Notes under the pieces: model-generated | The model's database searches: none | The model's input: the letters and a program-made list of their open reading frames with translations, nothing else | Told to the model about the DNA's origin: nothing | Shown here: piece after piece, positions 32,624 through 39,416 of the stretch | Layout: each line of letters opens with the position of its first letter | Position numbering within the stretch: the stretch's first letter is position 1 | Position numbers and translations under genes: made by a program | Assembly (NCBI GenBank): GCA_002780285.1 | Contig: PEVX01000025.1 | Location: 1 to 42,030, forward strand | DNA length: 42,030 nt | Source: Candidatus Pacearchaeota archaeon CG06_land_8_20_14_3_00_35_12 | GTDB lineage: Archaea; Nanobdellota; Nanobdellia; Pacearchaeales; PEVX01 | Direction of reading: 5' to 3'

Positions 32624-33181
32624 ATGGCAGAAGAAAGCGAAGAAGAAAAAAACAGAGAAGAAGAAAAAAAAGAAAAAGAAGAGGAAGAATCTGAAGAGAA
32701 AGAAGAACTGCAGATTTCAAGAAAAGGATTTGAAGTTTCAGAAGAGCCTGTTTCCAGAGGAGGAAGGGCGCCGATTCTCGAATCAGGAAAAAGAATCGAG
32801 GCAGAAGAGAACGAGAATCTCGAGCAAAAATTAAAAGAAGTTCCTTCACAGGCCAAAGAAACTGAAAAAGCAGAAAAGCCATATGTTTCAGATTATGAAG
32901 AGAAAAGAGTTTTCTATGAAAATCTCGAAGGCCAAGGGCTTGAAAGGCCAAGACATGTTGAATTCGCTCCTGAAAGGGTTTTTGAAAAACCCGCAAGGCA
33001 GGACCTTGAATTGCAGCAGAATATAGAAAGAAAATCAGAGCTCGAGAGGCATAATGTGAGCGATCTTTTGGCTCCTTCTCATGTTGAATACAAGTCAGAA
33101 AAAGGCTTTTTGGAATTTAATCCGCTGAAAGAATTGAAAGGCCACGGACGCGAGGAAATAAGAAAATATCGTCGGCATTAG
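32624..33181 (+). CDS. Highly charged hypothetical protein
   Basis: The ATG at 32624 gives a 185-residue protein. The first 30 residues are almost only Glu and Lys. The rest alternates Glu/Arg/Lys with short motifs such as RHVEFAPERVFEKP and SHVEYKSEKGFLEF, two similar units that hint at an internal repeat. It is probably disordered. No homologue is recognised. Confidence 0.55.
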   Translation: MAEESEEEKNREEEKKEKEEEESEEKEELQISRKGFEVSEEPVSRGGRAPILESGKRIEAEENENLEQKLKEVPSQAKETEKAEKPYVSDYEEKRVFYENLEGQGLERPRHVEFAPERVFEKPARQDLELQQNIERKSELERHNVSDLLAPSHVEYKSEKGFLEFNPLKELKGHGREEIRKYRRH

Positions 33182-33232
33182 ATTTAAATATCAGAAATTG
33201 CTATTAAAAACAGCGATAAAAAGTGGGTGAAA

Positions 33233-35065
33233 ATGGCTTATACCAATTATGAATTTTTTTACGAAGGAATTTACAAACCAGTAGAGCAGGATTATGGAGA
33301 CCTTTTTACTGGATACAGATTTCCAGGTTATTCTATCGGTGCTTCTACTTCCACGCAGACAGCAAATCAGGTTCAGGAAGTTTCTTCTCGGCTGAATGAA
33401 GGAATGAAAGTTGTTGAAATGAGTGTGCTAGACCCAAGAGTGATGGGCATGATTCCAAAACAGCATATGAAAGAGCTTAATCAATTGTCAAAATTAACAG
33501 GAAGCGAGACAACTTTACATGGTCCTTTGATAGACCCTGCTGGATTTTCAAGAGAAGGATGGAGCGAGTCTGCAAGGCATGAAGCAGAGCAGGAAATGCT
33601 TCAGATTGTTGAAAGAGCCCATGAATTAAATCCAAAAGGAAATGTTCCTGTTTCATTTCACTCGTCAAACTGGGGATTTCCAGGCGCAGAATATGAAAAA
33701 ACAAAAACAGGAGAAAAAGAAACAGTTATTGTCGCTGTAAATCCAGAGACAGGCCAGCCCTCTGCATTCAAGGAAGAAAAAGTCTATTATCCCGGCGAGG
33801 AAACGCCAAGAGAATACGGCCCAAGAAAAAGACTTGAAGTTTACAATGAAACAGCCTGGTCAAACCAGATAACAGGATTATTGCAGATGGCAAAGCATGG
33901 AGATGAAATTTTAAGATCTCCATATGTTGAGGATGCCTCGAAAGTTTATTTAGAAGCAGTAAAAGGCCATCCAGTCGCGCCAGAAGACAGGGACAAAATT
34001 GCAATCACAGAAGATGCTGCAAATAAAGCATTGATGTTTTTTCAGGATGTTGAGGCAGGAATCAGAAGCATGTATGACAATGCATATAAATATGGAATTA
34101 AAGATGCTCCTGAAGACGAGAAGCAGAGAGGAATTGCCGCTGAACGAGCAAAAATTTTGACAGCGCTTTCAAAACAATATACAGCAATGTACAAAGAGAT
34201 GGATGAAAGAAAAAGAAGAGGAGAGCACATTGATATTCTTGATTATGCGTTAAAATACAAAAGAAGATGTGATGAAGGAATTGCAGCCCTGAAACATATT
34301 ACTCCTGTCCAAATGATGCGGCCTGTAGAAGAATTTGCCCTTGACAAAAGCGCAAGGACAATTGCGAATGTTGCTTTTCAGTCATATAAAAAATTCGGTA
34401 CAAGTGCTCCGATTGTAAGCCTGGAAAATCCTCCTGGTGAAATTGGAGGTTTCTCAAGGGCAAAACAATTGAAGCAATTAATAAACGCCTCAAGAGAGCA
34501 ATTTGTTCAAAATGCAGTTAATTCAGGAATGTCAGAAACACGGGCAAGAGGTGCTGCTGAAAAATTAATCGGCGCAACCTGGGATGTAGGGCATATTAAT
34601 TTGATGCGCAAAGGAGGATTTACAGAAGAGGATATAATAAAAGAAACAAAGGCAATCGCGCCTTTTGTAAAACACGTTCATCTTGCTGATAATTTTGGAT
34701 TTCAGGAAGCCCATCTTCCTCCTGGAATGGGTGGAGTTCCAATAAAACCAATGCTTGAAGAATTGGAAAAAGCAGGTTTCAAGGGAAAAGCAATTGTTGA
34801 AGCAGGAGAGTTTGTCCAGCATTTCAAGGCATCTCCTCATCCTTACGCGCTTTCTGCATTAGGCAGTCCTTTGTATGATATTAAAATGGCGCCTTACTGG
34901 AACCAAATACAATCAAGCTATGGAAGTTATTTCGGAGGCTATGGAACAATGCTTCCTGAAGAGCATTTTTCAATGTACGGCGCTGGATTTTCAACATTGC
35001 CTACAGAGCTTGGAGGCAGGGTTCCTGGCAAGCAGTCAAGATTGACAGGAACACCAATGGAATAA
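33233..35065 (+). CDS. Xylose-isomerase-like TIM barrel protein with large insertion
   Basis: This 610-residue protein has the metal-site series of the AP endonuclease 2/xylose isomerase-like barrel: TTLHGPLID, SFHSSNW, SLENPPGE, ATWDVGHINL, KHVHLADNFG, HLPPGMGGVP and IVEAGEF. It may be an isomerase, epimerase or nuclease. The substrate is not evident. Helical segments at about 215-370 are inserted between barrel strands. The C-terminal 60 residues are Tyr/Gly/Ser-rich. GGTGA lies four bases before the ATG. A GTG at 33227 could add two residues. Confidence 0.75.
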   Translation: MAYTNYEFFYEGIYKPVEQDYGDLFTGYRFPGYSIGASTSTQTANQVQEVSSRLNEGMKVVEMSVLDPRVMGMIPKQHMKELNQLSKLTGSETTLHGPLIDPAGFSREGWSESARHEAEQEMLQIVERAHELNPKGNVPVSFHSSNWGFPGAEYEKTKTGEKETVIVAVNPETGQPSAFKEEKVYYPGEETPREYGPRKRLEVYNETAWSNQITGLLQMAKHGDEILRSPYVEDASKVYLEAVKGHPVAPEDRDKIAITEDAANKALMFFQDVEAGIRSMYDNAYKYGIKDAPEDEKQRGIAAERAKILTALSKQYTAMYKEMDERKRRGEHIDILDYALKYKRRCDEGIAALKHITPVQMMRPVEEFALDKSARTIANVAFQSYKKFGTSAPIVSLENPPGEIGGFSRAKQLKQLINASREQFVQNAVNSGMSETRARGAAEKLIGATWDVGHINLMRKGGFTEEDIIKETKAIAPFVKHVHLADNFGFQEAHLPPGMGGVPIKPMLEELEKAGFKGKAIVEAGEFVQHFKASPHPYALSALGSPLYDIKMAPYWNQIQSSYGSYFGGYGTMLPEEHFSMYGAGFSTLPTELGGRVPGKQSRLTGTPME

Positions 35066-35136
35066 GCAAAGAAAATAGAACTGAAAAGATTTAAAAAAGA
35101 AAATCATTACTAATTATCAATTAAAAAAGAGGATAG

Positions 35137-36036
35137 ATGGCAAAAGCAAAAGTTGTTTCTAAAGAGAAGCTCGAACAATCTGCTGAGAAAGCAGAATCAA
35201 AGGAAGGCATGAAAATTCCAAAGTCAAAAATGAAAAAGCTTTCAAAAGAGGTTCTGAAAACCCTGTCAATGATAAAAGAAAGAGACATTGCAATGGATTT
35301 TGCAACAAAGGTTTATGAAAAATTCGGAAAGATAATAAAATCAGTCATTCTTTTTGGAAGCACTGCAAAAGGCACTGCTGAAAAACATTCTGATATTGAT
35401 GTAATAATTATTGTTGATGACGCAACAGTCCAATGGGATACAGAGCTTATTGGATGGTATAGAGAAGAGCTTGGAAAATTAATTATGGCGAATCCTTACA
35501 CAAGAAGCCTTCATATAAATACAGTAAAATTGACTACATGGTGGCATGACATGATACGCGGAGACCCGGTTATAATGAATATCATAAGATGGGGCGAAGC
35601 ATTGATTGATTTTGCCGGATTTTTCAATCCATTAAAAGTATTACTAGTAAGAGGAAACATAAAATCAACTCCTGAATCTATTTACATGGCTTTGCAGAGA
35701 GCACCGATTCACATGGCAAGAAGCAAAGCTGCTTTGCTCGGAGCAATAGAGGGATTGTATTGGGCAATGGTTGATTCTTCCCACGCTGCTTTAATTGCAG
35801 CAAAAAAATCACCACCTTCACCAGAACATGTTCCAATTCTTTTAAGAGAGACTTTTGTTGACAAGGGATTGTTGGATATGAAATATGTCACATGGTACAG
35901 GGATTTGTATTTGATTGCCCACAGGATCCTGCATGGGGATATAACAGCGATTAAAGGCAATGAAATTGATTTGTGGATAAAAAGAACAGACGAATTTATT
36001 AAAGAAATGGCAATAATTGTGAATAGAATTGTGTGA
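35137..36036 (+). CDS. Nucleotidyltransferase (MNT-like) domain protein
   Basis: This 299-residue protein has a Lys-rich N-terminus and a Pol-beta-type nucleotidyltransferase core at about 65-110: SVILFGSTAKG, then HSDIDVIIIV. GSxAxG and the DxD pair are intact, so transfer of a nucleotide to a protein or small molecule is possible. The C-terminal half (about 170-299) is helical (RAPIHMARSKAALLGAIEGLYW), like HEPN-type or substrate-binding helices. GAGG precedes the ATG. Its stop abuts the stop of the convergent 109-residue protein. Confidence 0.78.
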   Translation: MAKAKVVSKEKLEQSAEKAESKEGMKIPKSKMKKLSKEVLKTLSMIKERDIAMDFATKVYEKFGKIIKSVILFGSTAKGTAEKHSDIDVIIIVDDATVQWDTELIGWYREELGKLIMANPYTRSLHINTVKLTTWWHDMIRGDPVIMNIIRWGEALIDFAGFFNPLKVLLVRGNIKSTPESIYMALQRAPIHMARSKAALLGAIEGLYWAMVDSSHAALIAAKKSPPSPEHVPILLRETFVDKGLLDMKYVTWYRDLYLIAHRILHGDITAIKGNEIDLWIKRTDEFIKEMAIIVNRIV

Positions 36037-36366
36037 TTAAATTTTTCCTGTTGAATCCTTGTATTTTGCAATCGCTCTTTCTGCAGCATTTCTAATATCT
36101 TCAACACTTTTTTCTGTGTTCAGCGCAGTATTGACATAATCTGTAATCATTTCATCAAAATCATTCACCGCGCTTTTGAATTCCTCAATGCTTGAAAAAG
36201 GAAATCCCAGCATTGCGCTGATTCCTGTTAAGTTATTGCAGTTTGGATATCCTTTGCAGTAAACATTACAGCCTTTTTCTTTTATGTACTCAAAACATTC
36301 TTCAGTGTCTTTGATTATGGGCTTTATTCCCAGTTCTTCTGCAAAAAGTTTTGTTATGTCTGGCAT
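36037..36366 (-). CDS. Hypothetical protein
   Basis: This 109-residue acidic helical protein has a small Cys cluster (CNVYCKGYPNC at about 33-43) and a helical C-terminal half. It starts one base after the stop of the preceding 122-residue Cys-containing protein, so the two form an operon. Not recognised. Confidence 0.55.
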   Translation of the reverse strand: MPDITKLFAEELGIKPIIKDTEECFEYIKEKGCNVYCKGYPNCNNLTGISAMLGFPFSSIEEFKSAVNDFDEMITDYVNTALNTEKSVEDIRNAAERAIAKYKDSTGKI

Positions 36367-36367
36367 T

Positions 36368-36736
36368 TTATTTTGTTGTATTTAAAATATTTTTAAGCAC
36401 CTTTTTAATCTTTTCTTCTTCCTCTTCTTCCTTTGGACTTAGGATGTTGTAGCACATCATTATGACATCCACGCCGGTAGTTGTTCTTCTTCCTGTTCTT
36501 AAATCAAAATCAAGCGTTTTTATGACAAGGTCGTAGCAATCAGCAACTTTTTTGCATCCGGGCTTGCTTATGCATTGAGAGCAATTTTCATGATTTTGAA
36601 GGTGTTGATTGCAATAAGTAGTCCCCATTTCAACCAAGTTATCAAGCACTTTAACTGCACCGATAAATTTTCTTATTTGCTCTTCCTCAGTATCAAGTTT
36701 GTAGTACTGGAATACTTTATTTTTTTCTTGTGCCAT
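36368..36736 (-). CDS. Cys-containing hypothetical protein
   Basis: This 122-residue helical protein has a central CNQHLQNHENCSQC segment followed by PGCKKVADC, which could hold a metal, and an acidic Glu run near the C-terminus. A TATA-like CTTTAAATAC inside the end of the upstream methyltransferase gene suggests its own leaderless promoter. Not recognised. Confidence 0.55.
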   Translation of the reverse strand: MAQEKNKVFQYYKLDTEEEQIRKFIGAVKVLDNLVEMGTTYCNQHLQNHENCSQCISKPGCKKVADCYDLVIKTLDFDLRTGRRTTTGVDVIMMCYNILSPKEEEEEEKIKKVLKNILNTTK

Positions 36737-36766
36737 TTTAATTTTGAATTGTATTTTTTTGAGTAT

Positions 36767-37390
36767 TTAAAGGTTTTTTCTTAAGATTAAGACAGAACCG
36801 CAGGGGTTTCTTTTTTCTTCGAAGAAATTTAAGACTTCAAAGCCCATGTTCTCCAGGTCTTTTTCTTCAAGGCTGAAATTTTCTTCATTAAATTTGTAAT
36901 GGATGTTGTATGAATTGTCTTTTGTTAATGAATAACAAGTTCTAAAAAAATCTTCTGTTGCAGCTCTGTTATTTTTTCCGAACCCGAATGAGCATTCGAA
37001 AGGAAATCCTAAGAATGCGCGGCTGATTATTCCGTCAAACCTCGCGTTCTTGAATATTTTTCCGATTTCTGTTGCATCTGCAGCAACAGGAATTATTTTG
37101 TGTTTTCTTAATTCTGATTTGTGCTCTCTGTATTTTAGAACCTTGTCTAATCCATAGACAATTGCTCCTTTAGAAGCAAGATGAATTGTTGCTGTCGCGG
37201 TTTGTGGAAAATAACCGCATCCAACATCAAGAATCTTTTTGCTTTGAACATTTCCATATAATTCTTCAACCATTTTGCCGAAATTTATAGGCATATCAAT
37301 ATAATTCATGATATAGCCCGGAAGTTCAAAAGGCAGAAATTTCATGCTGCCCCATTTCTTTACTTTTTCTTTGATTGTTTCTTGTTCCAT
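36767..37390 (-). CDS. SAM-dependent methyltransferase (paralogue 1)
   Basis: This 207-residue protein has a class I methyltransferase fold with motif I KKILDVGCGYFP and an acidic residue ending strand 2 (YGLDKV). It shares FDGIISRAFLG, the FFRTCYSLTK segment, a YNxHYK segment and a GFEV...LILRK ending with the next gene upstream, so the two are tandem paralogues. The substrate is unknown. The intergenic gap is six bases. Confidence 0.8.
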   Translation of the reverse strand: MEQETIKEKVKKWGSMKFLPFELPGYIMNYIDMPINFGKMVEELYGNVQSKKILDVGCGYFPQTATATIHLASKGAIVYGLDKVLKYREHKSELRKHKIIPVAADATEIGKIFKNARFDGIISRAFLGFPFECSFGFGKNNRAATEDFFRTCYSLTKDNSYNIHYKFNEENFSLEEKDLENMGFEVLNFFEEKRNPCGSVLILRKNL

Positions 37391-37396
37391 TTTTAT

Positions 37397-38050
37397 TTAA
37401 TTTTTATTTTGATTTTGGTTTGAATAGGGTTTTCTTAAAACGAGCAAAGTGCCTAAATTGCCCAAGTCGCGGGGGTCATCGAAGGAAGTAATGACTTCAA
37501 AGCCTATTTTTTCCAGGTCTTTTTTTCCGGACTCAATCCATTCCCCATAGTATTTGTAATGGACATTGTATCCCCCTTCTTTTGTTAGATTATAGCATGT
37601 CTTGAAAAAGCCATTTGGAGTGACAGGTTTTTCTTGCCTGTTTTCCTCGTTCATCCATAACTGAAATGGCAATCCGAGAAAAGCTTTGCTTATTATCCCG
37701 TCAAATTTTTCTCCCTTGAAAATTTCTTTGAGATATCTTGTATTATCGCAGATAAAATTTACATTATAGAAACTTTTAATCTGATTTTTTTTATCTTCTC
37801 CTTTCTTGTCAAGCGCATATGCATCAGCGCCTTTTGATGCAAGATAGATGCTGACTTTGGGAGGGACTCCGCAGCCTATATCAAGAAATCTTTTGCCCTG
37901 AATGTTATTTCCAAACATTTCTTCAATCATTCCGCCAAATTTTTCAGAGTGGCTCAATTCAGTTAAGCTGGTGTAGGGTATTGGATTGGACCATTTTGCA
38001 ATTATTTCTTTTTCCCTTGGGTGTTGAGGTTGTGTTTCTTGGTCTGTCAT
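37397..38050 (-). CDS. SAM-dependent methyltransferase (paralogue 2)
   Basis: This 217-residue protein has motif I KRFLDIGCGVPP and AYALDKKG, with the same core segments as its neighbour (FDGIISKAFLG, FFKTCYNLTK, YNVHYKYY). It has a slightly longer N-terminus (MTDQETQPQHPREKE). A TATA-like element is visible upstream (AAGTATAAAA). Substrate unknown. Confidence 0.8.
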   Translation of the reverse strand: MTDQETQPQHPREKEIIAKWSNPIPYTSLTELSHSEKFGGMIEEMFGNNIQGKRFLDIGCGVPPKVSIYLASKGADAYALDKKGEDKKNQIKSFYNVNFICDNTRYLKEIFKGEKFDGIISKAFLGLPFQLWMNEENRQEKPVTPNGFFKTCYNLTKEGGYNVHYKYYGEWIESGKKDLEKIGFEVITSFDDPRDLGNLGTLLVLRKPYSNQNQNKN

Positions 38051-38139
38051 TTTTCTTTTGTTTTTTCTGCTTTTTTTCTTTGGCTTGTCATTTTTTTATA
38101 CTTGTCTTAGGATAAAAATTAAAAATTAAAAAAGAAATT

Positions 38140-38949
38140 TTATACAGCATAGCCTTTTTCAAGGTTTCTTAAAAGTTCTTTGATTTGGTCAATTCCTTTT
38201 AAGCCGCTTCCATCAAGGGCTGCATTGAAATAAAAGCCGTTTTTCTCATGTTCGTCTGCCTTTTCGACATTTTTCATCAGATATGAGGTTGCTTTTTCTT
38301 TGTCAGGCACTAATGAATCTCCTTCTTGCTTTGAAAGTTTTGCATACATAGCGTTTTCTCTTGCTCTTATTCCAATCTGATACCATGAGCTGAGCTTTGA
38401 ATGCTGAGCATCATCAGATGCTAGAATAAGTTTTGAGTAATATTCAAGATCCTTGCTTTTGTATCCTTTAGTGCAATAATCCATCATCTTTTTGACATTG
38501 CCCCCAGCAATATTTGAAATCATCTCGTTTCTTTCCTCGTGAATCTTGGCAACTGCATCATGCTCTTCATTGCCTATTTTTTGAGGGCTGATTCCATTGA
38601 TTGCATAATTCAAAACCTGTTCTGGTTTCAAATAGCTTACAATATCATTAATATTTTGAGCAGCATAATTGATTACATTTACCTGCTTTTCTCCTCTTGT
38701 TTCCCTGATCTTTTTGGTTACATCTGTTGCAGGTGCAGCCATGTTTAAATCATAAGTTTTTTTGTAATGCTCTTCTGCTTCTCCAGGATATTCAAATTCC
38801 TCAGGATGAAAAGTAGTGTCAGTGATGTATTTTCTTACATCGGGGTCTGTATCGCTTGCTTTATGCTTTCCTTCCATAATCACTGATTGAGAAAAGTCTT
38901 TAACAATATCTTCTAAAATTTTCTTTCTTTGTTCGTGTTCGTCTGTCAT
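38140..38949 (-). CDS. Hypothetical helical protein
   Basis: This 269-residue soluble, Glu/Lys-rich helical protein has no recognised domain. It starts MTDEHEQRKKI, like the N-terminus of the nearby methyltransferase (MTDQE). Helical repeats in the second half (YSKLILASDDAQ, then AMYAKLSKQEGDS, then FYFNAALDG) recall TPR-like packing, which is weak evidence. Its ATG is one base after the stop of the 105-residue gene. Confidence 0.55.
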   Translation of the reverse strand: MTDEHEQRKKILEDIVKDFSQSVIMEGKHKASDTDPDVRKYITDTTFHPEEFEYPGEAEEHYKKTYDLNMAAPATDVTKKIRETRGEKQVNVINYAAQNINDIVSYLKPEQVLNYAINGISPQKIGNEEHDAVAKIHEERNEMISNIAGGNVKKMMDYCTKGYKSKDLEYYSKLILASDDAQHSKLSSWYQIGIRARENAMYAKLSKQEGDSLVPDKEKATSYLMKNVEKADEHEKNGFYFNAALDGSGLKGIDQIKELLRNLEKGYAV

Positions 38950-38950
38950 T

Positions 38951-39268
38951 TTAGTTTTGAGTTTTAGTGATGTTTTTATATTTTTCCTCAGCCTGTCTGT
39001 ATAATTCTGCTATTTTCTGGATTTTTGATTCTATCAGCTGGCTGTTGCCTTTGCAAAAATTTGAATTTTTTTGTGAATCTCCTTTGTAAAAAAAGTCAAT
39101 AGGCTTCAAATTGCTCTCATTATTAAGCACAATTACTCCTTCTCGTGAGACATATGATGTGTCAGAAACTCCAATTCTTGCCAGTATGTCTTCATGATTG
39201 TATGTGAATGGACCTCTGTTTGTCTTGATTGTTGTGCTCTTGTTAACTGAAATTAAATCGCTTTCCAT
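38951..39268 (-). CDS. Small hypothetical protein
   Basis: This 105-residue soluble protein is not recognised. It is the first gene of an operon that continues with the 269-residue helical protein. Its promoter has a TATA-like box, a dyad at the transcription start and a leader hairpin. Confidence 0.5.
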   Translation of the reverse strand: MESDLISVNKSTTIKTNRGPFTYNHEDILARIGVSDTSYVSREGVIVLNNESNLKPIDFFYKGDSQKNSNFCKGNSQLIESKIQKIAELYRQAEEKYKNITKTQN

Positions 39269-39290
39269 TTTAGTTTTGAGTTTTTTTATT

Positions 39291-39307
39291 AACCTCTTTT
39301 TGAGGTT
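39291..39307 (-). promoter_or_regulatory. Leader hairpin
   Basis: On the minus strand AACCTC-AAAAA-GAGGTT forms a 6-bp stem with a 5-base loop, about 20 nt before the ATG at 39268. It lies inside the predicted 44-nt leader and could affect translation. Confidence 0.5.
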
Positions 39308-39312
39308 ATTTG

Positions 39313-39329
39313 TTACTATTCCATAGTAA
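39313..39329. promoter_or_regulatory. Dyad at the transcription start of the small-protein operon
   Basis: TTACTAT-TCC-ATAGTAA has perfect 7-bp arms and a 3-bp spacer. It lies between the TATA box and the predicted transcription start, a repressor position. A related ATAGTACTAT occurs at 39385-39394. Confidence 0.5.
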
Positions 39330-39334
39330 ATACA

Positions 39335-39342
39335 TATTTAAA
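39335..39342 (-). promoter_or_regulatory. TATA box of the small-protein operon
   Basis: The minus strand reads TTTAAATA. The predicted start is near 39312, giving a leader of about 44 nt. Confidence 0.5.
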
Positions 39343-39354
39343 AGGCTTTCTGAA

Positions 39355-39376
39355 CTGCAATATATATTTTGTAATA
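39355..39376 (+). repeat. Second copy of the motif at 30976-30997
   Basis: CTGCAATATATATT followed by TTGTAATA matches the first copy at 21 of 22 bases and again follows a plus-strand ATATTTAAAA, although no plus-strand gene starts here. Confidence 0.5.
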
Positions 39377-39416
39377 TATGGCTTATAGTACTATTTTAAG
39401 AACTAAACTAAAATAA

